Shown here piece by piece: positions 44,911-52,979 of a DNA stretch of 64,000 bases. Both the position numbers and the translations under genes were made by a program. Every line of letters begins with the position of its first letter. Position 1 is the stretch's first letter. The DNA is from UBA4742 sp037138595 (lineage in GTDB: Bacteria; Actinomycetota; Acidimicrobiia; Acidimicrobiales; Acidimicrobilacustridaceae), in the NCBI GenBank assembly GCA_037138595.1, contig JBAXIB010000001.1:1-64000 (forward strand), in the 5' to 3' direction. The notes below the pieces were generated by a model that was not told the DNA's origin, did not search any database, and saw only the letters and a list, made by a program, of their open reading frames with translations.

Positions 44911-44934
44911 TATTGACACGTTCTAGTATCGAAC
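44911..44934. promoter_or_regulatory. possible operator/-35 element between divergent genes
   Basis: TTGACA (44913-44918) resembles a -35 box and overlaps GACACGTTCTA, one mismatch from an AACnnGTTnnA palindrome core of the KstR type. GTTC and GAAC (44920-44923, 44931-44934) also form a short inverted repeat. The segment lies between the monooxygenase and amidohydrolase genes. This is a weak call based on memory of the consensus. Confidence 0.2.
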
Positions 44935-44969
44935 AAGTCACCCCGTCCTGCTGTTCGGTTGGAGCACTC

Positions 44970-46172
44970 ATGTCACCTCAGTCATCCGATCGCTATACCG
45001 TCATTTCGTCGGATTGCCATGCTGGGGGAAACCACCAGCACTACCGCGAGTATCTCGATCCCGCATGGCGGGACGAATTCGACGCATGGCGCGGCAAGTA
45101 CAAGAACCCATTTCGCGATCTTCAAGATGATGGACGCAGTCGAAATTGGGATGACGAACGCCGCCTGCGTGAGATGGCTGACGACGGTGTGGTTGCCGAG
45201 GTGATTTTTCCCAATACGGTTCCCCCATTTTTCCCAACCGGAGTCGTGATCGCACCGGCGCCAAACGCCGAGGAATATCCGGCACGACTGGCAGGCATTC
45301 GAGCCCACAATCGTTGGCTTGCCGATTTTTGTTCTGCGTATCCCGCCCAACGGGCAGGACTTGCCCAGATCCTTCTCAACAACGTTGATGACGCGATCGA
45401 AGATATCCAATGGGCCAAAGCGCACGGACTGTCTGGCGTCTTACTTCCCGGAGTCGCACCGCATACCGGGATCGATCCGCTCTTTGCCCCAACCTACGAC
45501 CCGCTGTGGGCGCTATGCGAAGAACTTTCATTTCCAATAACCCATCACGGCGGCGGCAGCGGCGTACCCGACTTCGGGCGTTTTCCCGCCTCGATGACGA
45601 TCTACATCATGGAGGTCGCTTTCTTCGCCAATCGTGCATTGGCCCACCTCGTCATGTCCGGGGTATTCGATCGCTTCCCTAGTTTGACTTTTGTGCTCAC
45701 CGAGCAAGGAAGTAGCTGGATACCCGAAGCGCTTGATCGAATGGATGAAATGCACGAATCCATGACAAGCGGAAAATTCGGCGGCGAACTTGGCCCAGCG
45801 ACGATCGCCCTTTCGCAGCGACCTAGTGAGTACTTCGCGCAAAATTGCTATGTCGGTGCCAGTTTTCCTAGTGCACGGGACGCGATGCACTTCGACCGCA
45901 TAGGGATTGATCGCGTCATGTGGGGAAGCGATTATCCCCATCGCGAGGGGACCTACCCCTATTCGAAAGAAGCAATGCGACTCGCATTTTCGGATTGGGA
46001 TGAGACGACCATTCGAAAAATACTTGCCGGCAACGCTGCTCACGTCTACGGATTTGACCTTGAGGCACTCGCTCCGTTGGCCGCCGTCAGTGGGCCAACA
46101 ATTGCCGAAATTGCCGTTCCTCTCGACCGAGTGCCACAAGATGCAACCAGCCCGGCCTTCACACGATCCTGA
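44970..46172 (+). CDS. amidohydrolase family protein
   Basis: A 400-residue metal-dependent hydrolase of the amidohydrolase-2 (ACMSD-like) family. The opening YTVISSDCHAGGNHQHYREY provides the first metal-binding region, FPITHHGGGSGVPDFGRFP the central histidines and RVMWGSDYPHREGTYPYSKE the last metal-binding Asp. Such enzymes decarboxylate or hydrolyse ring-cleavage products or lactone/amide intermediates. GGAG lies six bases before the ATG at 44970, which sets the start against an in-frame upstream start at 44913. The divergent monooxygenase could supply an ester or lactone for it, which is inference. Confidence 0.9.
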   Translation: MSPQSSDRYTVISSDCHAGGNHQHYREYLDPAWRDEFDAWRGKYKNPFRDLQDDGRSRNWDDERRLREMADDGVVAEVIFPNTVPPFFPTGVVIAPAPNAEEYPARLAGIRAHNRWLADFCSAYPAQRAGLAQILLNNVDDAIEDIQWAKAHGLSGVLLPGVAPHTGIDPLFAPTYDPLWALCEELSFPITHHGGGSGVPDFGRFPASMTIYIMEVAFFANRALAHLVMSGVFDRFPSLTFVLTEQGSSWIPEALDRMDEMHESMTSGKFGGELGPATIALSQRPSEYFAQNCYVGASFPSARDAMHFDRIGIDRVMWGSDYPHREGTYPYSKEAMRLAFSDWDETTIRKILAGNAAHVYGFDLEALAPLAAVSGPTIAEIAVPLDRVPQDATSPAFTRS

Positions 46173-46225
46173 TTCGACCTTGCGATTCTCACCGATTTCT
46201 TACGCAGTTAAGGCACGATGAACCT

Positions 46226-46918
46226 ATGGGTGATCGAGTATTGGTGGCTGATGATGACCGGGCAATACGGGAATCGCTAGCTCGCGCGTTAGAACTTGAA
46301 GGTTACGAGGTCGTCACTGCATCAGATGGAGCATCCGCTTTAGCAGCCGTTCGCGACAAGCCCGCTGCAGTGCTGGTACTTGATGTGATGATGCCCGGGA
46401 TAGATGGGCTCACCGTCTGTCGGGTATTACGCGCCGAACGAGACCGCACACCGATCTTGATGCTGACAGCCCGGACTGAAACTTCAGATCGCGTTGCCGG
46501 CCTTGATGCTGGGGCCGACGATTATCTTGCCAAACCGTTTGATCTTGACGAACTCCTAGCGCGACTTCGTGCACTAGTGCGACGAACTCGCTTCGATGAA
46601 GCCGAAGACTTACCAAACGAAACGATCCGAATTGCCGACCTGCGCATGGATACCTCATCGCGCCGAGTATGGCGAGGCGATCGTGAGCTTGAACTCTCAA
46701 AGACCGAATTCGATTTGCTCGAACTGCTGATTCTTAACGCTGGCATCGTGTTAAGCCGCGCAATAATTTACGACCGAATTTGGGGTTATGATTTTGGCCC
46801 GGAGTCAAAGAACCTCGCGGTCTACATCAGCTACCTGCGTCGAAAAATCGAAATAGGCAACGAGTCCAAATTGATCCGCACCGTCCGCGGCGTTGGCTAT
46901 ACCGTGCGCGAGTCATGA
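46226..46918 (+). CDS. response regulator, OmpR/MprA type
   Basis: A 230-residue two-component regulator. The receiver domain (about 1-115) has the acidic cluster in VLVADDDRAIRESLARALE, the phosphoacceptor Asp in VLVLDVMMPGIDGLTVCRVL, the Thr in PILMLTARTE and the Lys in DDYLAKPFDLDELLARLRAL. The C-terminal winged helix (about 130-230) has LSKTEFDLLELLILNAGIVL and VYISYLRRKIE, followed by IRTVRGVGYTVRES. It most resembles MprA/PrrA of actinobacteria. It overlaps the kinase gene by four bases (ATGA at 46915-46918). Target genes are not known. Confidence 0.95.
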   Translation: MGDRVLVADDDRAIRESLARALELEGYEVVTASDGASALAAVRDKPAAVLVLDVMMPGIDGLTVCRVLRAERDRTPILMLTARTETSDRVAGLDAGADDYLAKPFDLDELLARLRALVRRTRFDEAEDLPNETIRIADLRMDTSSRRVWRGDRELELSKTEFDLLELLILNAGIVLSRAIIYDRIWGYDFGPESKNLAVYISYLRRKIEIGNESKLIRTVRGVGYTVRES

Positions 46919-48300
46919 GCTTGCGAGTCAAACTGGTCTTGGCCATTGTCGTTCTGACTACGGCTGCCACGCTTTGCATCGGATGGTTTAGCTATGCAGT
47001 GACCGCCGACCGACTGACCCGAGAGGTTGATCGATCGCTGCAGACCGGATCTGAACTCATTGAGCACGGATCCCAGGCGTCTTTGACTGAAGAACTGCCG
47101 GGTCAATCATCTGGCAGTGACGACCAAGTCCCGAGTTCCGAGCAATTATTTGTCCAGATGCTCGATGCTCACGGTCTCGTCACTGCGAGAACGCGCGGCG
47201 TCTCGCTTCCCGTAGGCGACATCGACCGCCAAATCGCTGCCGGTTCTGAACTTTCTACTCACCGCGTCATCACGCTTGACGGCGAGCCATATCAAATGCT
47301 CACTCGGAGCATCGATGGCAACCGCGGCGCAATTCAAGTCGTACGTAGTTTGGCCGAGACCAATCGCATCCTCAACGCGCTGCGTAACTTCATCTTCCTT
47401 GCTGCAGTCGTGATCGTGGGCGCAGCCGCGGGCGTCGGGTGGTTGATTGCTCTACAGATAACTCGGCGGCTCGTACGGGTGACCAATGCTGCTGAAGAGG
47501 TTGCCTCGACTGGCCGACTGGACGTCACGGTGCCTGTCGAAGGTACCGATGAGGCAGGCCGTCTCGGCGTCGCATTCAATGAAATGTTGACTGCATTGAG
47601 CCAGTCGAAGGACGCACAAAAACGACTGGTTCAGGACGCCGGACACGAACTTCGAACCCCTCTGACAAGCCTTCGGACCAACGTGTCCGTGCTCCGCCGA
47701 CATAACGACCTTCCGCCTGATGCCCGGGCCCGTGTCCTTGATGACCTCGATAGCGAGACGAAAGAACTCACGACGCTGGTCAATGAACTTGTCGAACTCG
47801 CCAGCGATCAACGAGAAGTCGAGGAGTCAGAGACCCTTGACCTCGGTGAACTCGTCTCACGTATCACCGAACGGGCGCAGCGCCGCACCGACCGCCAATT
47901 TGATCTGCATGTGGAATCTGGATCGGTCAATGAGATCGTTGGGCGGCCATTGGCAATAGAGCGCGCTGTTTCGAATCTTCTCGACAATGCCACCAAGTTC
48001 GATCCCGATGGTGTCGAACCCATAGCTGTCTCGGTTGCTACTGGTCGAGTTTCGGTTTGCGACCGAGGCCAAGGCATCGCCGATGCCGATTTATCGATGA
48101 TATTTGAGCGATTCTTCCGCTCAGACGAGGCCCGTAGCCGACCGGGTTCGGGACTCGGCCTGTCAATCGTGAATGACATAGCCACCGCCCATGGTGGCCA
48201 TACCTTCGCCGAACAGCGAGCGGGCGGCGGCGCCTGTGTCGGATTCGTTATCCCCGTCGTTGCACAACCAATGGGATGGGAAGAAGAAACTATGACTTGA
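46915..48300 (+). CDS. sensor histidine kinase, MprB-like
   Basis: A 461-residue membrane histidine kinase, partner of the regulator encoded just upstream. Membrane helices lie at about 7-28 (LVLAIVVLTTAATLCIGWFSY) and 155-180 (FIFLAAVVIVGAAAGVGWLI). They flank a sensor domain of about 125 residues. A HAMP domain leads into HisKA with the phosphoacceptor in DAGHELRTPLTSLRTNVSVL. The ATPase has NLLDNATKFDPDG, VSVCDRGQGIADADL, RFFRSDEARSRPGSGLGLSI and a G2 box. The sensor has no named domain that I can see. Its stop lies seven bases from the convergent acyl-CoA dehydrogenase gene. Confidence 0.95.
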   Translation: MSLRVKLVLAIVVLTTAATLCIGWFSYAVTADRLTREVDRSLQTGSELIEHGSQASLTEELPGQSSGSDDQVPSSEQLFVQMLDAHGLVTARTRGVSLPVGDIDRQIAAGSELSTHRVITLDGEPYQMLTRSIDGNRGAIQVVRSLAETNRILNALRNFIFLAAVVIVGAAAGVGWLIALQITRRLVRVTNAAEEVASTGRLDVTVPVEGTDEAGRLGVAFNEMLTALSQSKDAQKRLVQDAGHELRTPLTSLRTNVSVLRRHNDLPPDARARVLDDLDSETKELTTLVNELVELASDQREVEESETLDLGELVSRITERAQRRTDRQFDLHVESGSVNEIVGRPLAIERAVSNLLDNATKFDPDGVEPIAVSVATGRVSVCDRGQGIADADLSMIFERFFRSDEARSRPGSGLGLSIVNDIATAHGGHTFAEQRAGGGACVGFVIPVVAQPMGWEEETMT

Positions 48301-48307
48301 TCGCCTT

Positions 48308-49456
48308 TTAGGTGATCGGTAATCCGAGTTCCCGAGCGATGACCAGCCGCTGAATTTCGCTCGTGCCTTCGCCTATTTCCAGAATTTTCGCATCTCGGTA
48401 CATACGCGACACAACAGTCTCATCAATGAAACCCGAACCGCCGAAGATCTGTGTCGCCGTGCGAGTGGCATGCACGGCCGCTTCTGTCGAATACAACTTG
48501 GCCATCGCTGCAGCTTGTTTAAATGGTCGACCTTGGTCCTTCAACCACGCTGCCTTGTAGGTCAACATGCGCGCGTTTTCAACTGCGACAGCGAGGTCGC
48601 TGAGCGGAAACGCCACTCCTTGATACCGGCCGATTGGTCCGCCAAATGCTTGGCGCTCGCTGGCATAGGCGAGCGAAAGGTCAAGACATGCTTGGGCACA
48701 GCCAACCGCGAGGGCAGAAATCGCTATTCGGCCGTCATCGAGAATTGCGAGAAAATTACGGAATCCGCTACCGAGATTGCCGAGCAGGTGATCTTCAGGG
48801 ATCCGACAATCAGCCAGCGTGATGCCATGAGTATCACTCGCATGCCATCCCATCTTCCGGTAAGGGGGTTCGACTGACATGCCCGGAGTACCCGAAGGAA
48901 CGACGAATGCCGAAATGCCACCGTCGTCGGTTCGCGCCGTAACGGTAACGATCGATGTGATGGCAGTGCCCGAATTCGTAATGAACGCTTTTGCTCCGTT
49001 CAACACCCATTCGCCCGAGATCGAATCCCTCGTTGCTCGGGTTCTAGTTGCGCCGGCGTCGCTACCAGCGTCTGGTTCGGTCAAGCCGAATGCTCCTAGA
49101 GCTCGCCCACGAACGAGGTCAGGAAGCCAACGTGCCTTTTGGCTCTCGTCACCGAATTGAAAAATTGGATTGGCCCCGAGGCCGACGGCAGCCGACAAAG
49201 TGATGCCGACCGATTGATCGACCCGGCCGAGTTCCTCTATCGCAATACACAGCGTCGTAAAATCGGCATCGGCACCACCCCACTTTTCGGGGAACACCAA
49301 ACCGAACAGGCCAAGGTCGGCCATCGAGCGCACGACTTCAATCGGAAAGTGATGGTCGCGATCCCACGCCTCGGCATACGGAGCGATCTCTCGCTCGGCA
49401 AAAGCTCGGACGACGAGACGAAATGCTTCATGTTCTTCAGATAGATCAAAATTCAT
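48308..49456 (-). CDS. acyl-CoA dehydrogenase
   Basis: A 382-residue acyl-CoA dehydrogenase close to the short/medium- and branched-chain group. Blocks are MNFDLSEEHEAFRLVVRAFA, AFGLTEPDAGSDAGATRTRA, WVLNGAKAFITNSGTAITSI, RQAFGGPIGRYQGVAFPLSD and QIFGGSGFIDETVVSRMYRD followed by ILEIGEGTSEIQRLVIARELG. The EGTSEIQ stretch places the catalytic base region typical of this group. The ATG at 49456 starts directly on the conserved N terminus. It is followed on the same strand by no close gene and preceded by a methyltransferase gene 50 bases upstream. Confidence 0.95.
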   Translation of the reverse strand: MNFDLSEEHEAFRLVVRAFAEREIAPYAEAWDRDHHFPIEVVRSMADLGLFGLVFPEKWGGADADFTTLCIAIEELGRVDQSVGITLSAAVGLGANPIFQFGDESQKARWLPDLVRGRALGAFGLTEPDAGSDAGATRTRATRDSISGEWVLNGAKAFITNSGTAITSIVTVTARTDDGGISAFVVPSGTPGMSVEPPYRKMGWHASDTHGITLADCRIPEDHLLGNLGSGFRNFLAILDDGRIAISALAVGCAQACLDLSLAYASERQAFGGPIGRYQGVAFPLSDLAVAVENARMLTYKAAWLKDQGRPFKQAAAMAKLYSTEAAVHATRTATQIFGGSGFIDETVVSRMYRDAKILEIGEGTSEIQRLVIARELGLPIT

Positions 49457-49506
49457 CGAACCGCATTAGATCTCACTTTGTCAGCGCCAGCGAGTTGGGT
49501 CGGCAT

Positions 49507-50190
49507 TCACCGACGGGCAGCGACATAATGCTGCGCTCCAAAAGGAGTCGGTGCCATGACGGTTTCAATCCAACCTGCCCACGCCCGATCACTTGTGGTA
49601 AAGATCAAGTCGCGAGCTTCGATCGGTTGCAGGCCGGCGGCTTGCAGCAATCGACTCACGGTTCGTCGGGCGAGCAATGAAACATCAACGTCGAACTCAC
49701 AGCGACTGACCGCCACCCGAGTACCGGGGTTCCACGGGTTATGTTCGAATACCAAAACGAGCCCACCAGGCCTCACAACGCGAGTCATCTCGGAAAGAAA
49801 TGCTGCTCGATGCTCAATGTGCACGTGATGCAACACGCAGATGGTGAACGCGACATCGAAACAACCATCAGGAAATGGCAACGCGAGCGCATCACCACCG
49901 CAGTAGTTAAAGGAAGGATTGGCACCAGCACCTGCTGCCAACGCGAGGCGTGCTTCGTCGACACCGACGAGGTGACCGACACGACCCGATAGAAACCGGT
50001 CGGTCATTCCGACTCCGCAGCCAACGTCAAGAAACGACATCTCGCTGGGTGCGGTCAGCAATCGCGCCGTGATTTCGAGGACCCGCTCGGCCTTGCGCCG
50101 CGAGAAGAATTCGACGCTTTGACCCGAGAACTCGATCGAATCTTGGACCGAATCTCGATATCGCTCTGCGAGACCATCGAAGTCCGTCAC
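49507..50190 (-). CDS. class I SAM-dependent methyltransferase
   Basis: A 227-residue methyltransferase. Motif I is EMSFLDVGCGVGMTDRFLSG (SAM binding), post-I LVGVDEARLALA, motif II CFDVAFTICVLHHV, and motif III RPGGLVLVFEHNPWNP. This is the Methyltransf_11 type that modifies small molecules such as quinones, lipids or sugars; the acceptor is unknown. The C-terminal third has RLLQAAGLQPIEARDLIFTT, seen in many lipid- or polyketide-acting members. The start is GTG at 50190, divergent from pgi with 105 bases between them. Confidence 0.88.
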   Translation of the reverse strand: MTDFDGLAERYRDSVQDSIEFSGQSVEFFSRRKAERVLEITARLLTAPSEMSFLDVGCGVGMTDRFLSGRVGHLVGVDEARLALAAGAGANPSFNYCGGDALALPFPDGCFDVAFTICVLHHVHIEHRAAFLSEMTRVVRPGGLVLVFEHNPWNPGTRVAVSRCEFDVDVSLLARRTVSRLLQAAGLQPIEARDLIFTTSDRAWAGWIETVMAPTPFGAQHYVAARR

Positions 50191-50295
50191 GCGATGATCT
50201 CGAGCCGTGCCATCACCCCTGGCGGACAGTTGCGGATTCGGCAGCTGCGCATCTGCTCTACGTTAGACAAATAAGACTTCCAAGCAGGGAAACCC

Positions 50296-51927
50296 ATGCC
50301 TCTAGTGCCACTTCGACAACGAACCACCTGGAAAGCGCTTGAGCGCCACTTCCGTGACCTTCAACCCCTGCACTTGCGCGATCTTTTTGCATCCGATCCG
50401 GACCGTGGTGAACGTCTCGTCGTCGAAGCCGCCGGCCTCTACCTCGACTATTCGAAAAATCGAATCACTGATGAAACGATGAGCCTGCTGGTCGGTTTAG
50501 CCGAAGAATCAGGCCTAACTCAACGACGCGATCAGATGTTTGCCGGCGACCACGTCAATGGGTCCGAAGGTCGATCGGTGCTTCATGTCGCGCTTCGCAT
50601 GCCGCGTTCCTCCTCGTTGGTGATCGACGGCGTTGACGTCGTTGCTCAGGTCCACCACGAGTTAGATCGCATGGAGGTATTCGCTGAGCGCATTCGATCC
50701 GGCACCTGGACTGGTTACACCGGTAAGCGCATCCGTAACGTCATCAACATTGGCATCGGTGGCTCCGACCTCGGCCCGGTGATGGCCTATGAAGCCCTCC
50801 GTCATTATGCCCAGCAAGATCTCAGTTTTCGGTTCATCTCGAATGTCGACAGCAGCGACTTCATTGAAGCGGTACGTGGGCTTTCGGCTGACGAGACCAT
50901 CTTCATAGTCGCTTCGAAAACTTTTGGAACTCTCGAGACACTCACAAATGCACACTCAGCTCGAGAGTGGATTATCCGGGAAATGGGTTCCGAAGTGTCA
51001 GTGGCGAGCCACTTCGTCGCAGTCTCGACTGCTGCTGACCGCGTGACCGCTTTCGGAATCGACCCCGCCAACATGTTCGAATTTTGGGACTGGGTCGGTG
51101 GCCGCTACTCAATGGATTCAGCGATCGGACTCTCCACGATGATCGCAATTGGCCCCGACGCATTTCGTGAATTGCTCGATGGGTTCCATGGCATGGACCA
51201 GCATTTCCGCACCGCTCCGCTCCATCAGAACATGCCAGTCCTGTTGGGCTTACTGGCTATCTGGTACAGCGAATTTTTCGGCGCGCAGTCAATGGGGGTC
51301 ATGCCCTATGACCACTACCTCAAGCGTTTCCCCGCCTATCTCCAACAACTCACGATGGAGTCGAACGGCAAGAGCGTTACCGTCGATGGTGAACGCGTCG
51401 ATTACCAGACTGGTGCAGTGTATTGGGGTGAGCCGGGCACAAATGGCCAACACAGCTTCTACCAACTTCTTCATCAGGGAACCAAGGTAATTCCGGTTGA
51501 TCTGATCGGATTCGCGAGGAGTTTGAATCCATTGGGCGCTCATCACGACATCTTGTCGGCCAATGTGTTCGCTCAGTCTGAGGCGCTTGCCTTTGGAAAG
51601 ACCGCGGCCGAAGTTGAGGCCGATGGAACCCCAAGCGCGGTGATCCCCCATCGTGTAATGCCTGGCAACCGGCCAACGAATGTCATCTTGGCCGAAATTC
51701 TTTCGCCTCGGCTTCTCGGCTCGCTCGTCGCGCTTTATGAACACAGCGTGTTCACTCAAGGCGCTATTTGGAACATTGATTCGTTCGATCAATGGGGTGT
51801 TGAGCTCGGTAAGGCGCTCGCAAATCAAATCGTCCCCGAGCTGACAAGCGACGCAGAACCCTCGCTTCAACATGATTCATCGACTAATGCCCTCATTCGT
51901 CGCTATCGATCCATGAAAAACGACTAG
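50296..51927 (+). CDS. pgi: glucose-6-phosphate isomerase
   Basis: A 543-residue phosphoglucose isomerase that interconverts glucose-6-P and fructose-6-P. It is the long form shared by proteobacteria and many actinobacteria. Motifs are NIGIGGSDLGPVMAYEALR, FISNVDSSDFIEAV, SKTFGTLETLTNA, and the PGI signature GGRYSMDSAIGLSTMI. QLTMESNGKSVTVDG and the terminal LGKALANQIVPEL with the active-site lysine follow. AGGGA precedes the ATG at 50296. It is the first gene of a pgi-gnd-helicase run with gaps of 11 and 9 bases. Confidence 0.97.
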   Translation: MPLVPLRQRTTWKALERHFRDLQPLHLRDLFASDPDRGERLVVEAAGLYLDYSKNRITDETMSLLVGLAEESGLTQRRDQMFAGDHVNGSEGRSVLHVALRMPRSSSLVIDGVDVVAQVHHELDRMEVFAERIRSGTWTGYTGKRIRNVINIGIGGSDLGPVMAYEALRHYAQQDLSFRFISNVDSSDFIEAVRGLSADETIFIVASKTFGTLETLTNAHSAREWIIREMGSEVSVASHFVAVSTAADRVTAFGIDPANMFEFWDWVGGRYSMDSAIGLSTMIAIGPDAFRELLDGFHGMDQHFRTAPLHQNMPVLLGLLAIWYSEFFGAQSMGVMPYDHYLKRFPAYLQQLTMESNGKSVTVDGERVDYQTGAVYWGEPGTNGQHSFYQLLHQGTKVIPVDLIGFARSLNPLGAHHDILSANVFAQSEALAFGKTAAEVEADGTPSAVIPHRVMPGNRPTNVILAEILSPRLLGSLVALYEHSVFTQGAIWNIDSFDQWGVELGKALANQIVPELTSDAEPSLQHDSSTNALIRRYRSMKND

Positions 51928-51938
51928 GAGACAACACC

Positions 51939-52970
51939 ATGGCTACTGACACACCGATGCAACTCGGCATGATTGGCCTCGGACGCATGGGAGCGAATCT
52001 CGTGCGCCGCCTCATGTCCGACGGTCATCGTTGCGTCGCTTTCGACGTGAATGCGGGTGCCGTGGAATCGCTCGTCGTCGATGGCGCGACGCCTACACAC
52101 TCACTGACGGATTTCGTCAACGCGCTCGAGACGCCTCGAGCCATCTGGATCATGGTGCCGGCCGGGATCGTGCAAACGACGCTTGATCAACTTATTCCCT
52201 TGCTCGATGCCGGGGACATCGTCATTGATGGCGGCAACTCGTATTACCGCGATGACATCACACGGGCGCAAACCTTGTCTGGATCAGGCATCCATTACGT
52301 CGACTGCGGAACAAGCGGCGGCGTTTGGGGACTTGAGCGCGGATTTGCCCTCATGATCGGCGGCGAAGCCGACGTCGTTGAACGCCTCGGTCCGCTGTTC
52401 AAGACGATCGCTCCGGGAGCGCAATCGGCCGAAGTAACTCCGGCACGCACTCGGACGGACGGAACCTCGCAAGATGGTTACCTCCACTGCGGGCCAAACG
52501 GCGCGGGACACTTTGTCAAGATGGTTCACAACGGCGTTGAGTACGGCATGATGGCGTCGATCGCCGAGGGTCTCAATATCATCAAACATGCAAACGCCGG
52601 ACTTACCAGTGAGGCGAGCGATGCCGAGACCACTCCGTTGCGCGACCCCGAGGCCTACCAGTACAACATCGACGTTGCCGAAGTCGCCGAGGTTTGGCGG
52701 CGAGGGTCAGTTGTGAGTTCGTGGTTAGTCGATCTCACTGCGAATGCGTTGGCAAAATCTCCTGAGCTTGACGCGTTTTCTGGTCGAGTTTCCGACTCGG
52801 GTGAAGGACGGTGGACCGTGCAGGCTGCGGTCGACACGGGAGTTCCCGCCCCCGTCATTACGACATCGCTCTATGAGCGTTTTCAAACCCGTGGCCAAGG
52901 AGAATTCGCGGCCAAGGTTCTTTCAGCTATGCGTTCCGAATTTGGCGGGCATGATGAAAAGAAGGCCTAA
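51939..52970 (+). CDS. gnd: 6-phosphogluconate dehydrogenase, decarboxylating (short GntZ-type)
   Basis: A 343-residue 6-phosphogluconate dehydrogenase that yields ribulose-5-P and CO2. The Rossmann motif is LGMIGLGRMGANLVRRLMSD. VIDGGNSYYRDDITRA and VDCGTSGGVWGLERGFALMIGG follow, with the catalytic lysine in GAGHFVKMVHNGVEYGMM. It is the short form of about 300-340 residues, often NAD-linked, rather than the 470-residue NADP form. An insertion near residues 165-180 (AEVTPARTRTDGTSQDG) lengthens it slightly. AGGAGA lies eight bases before the ATG. No zwf gene is visible nearby, so the branch is only partly encoded here. Confidence 0.94.
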   Translation: MATDTPMQLGMIGLGRMGANLVRRLMSDGHRCVAFDVNAGAVESLVVDGATPTHSLTDFVNALETPRAIWIMVPAGIVQTTLDQLIPLLDAGDIVIDGGNSYYRDDITRAQTLSGSGIHYVDCGTSGGVWGLERGFALMIGGEADVVERLGPLFKTIAPGAQSAEVTPARTRTDGTSQDGYLHCGPNGAGHFVKMVHNGVEYGMMASIAEGLNIIKHANAGLTSEASDAETTPLRDPEAYQYNIDVAEVAEVWRRGSVVSSWLVDLTANALAKSPELDAFSGRVSDSGEGRWTVQAAVDTGVPAPVITTSLYERFQTRGQGEFAAKVLSAMRSEFGGHDEKKA

Positions 52971-52979
52971 CGCGACACC

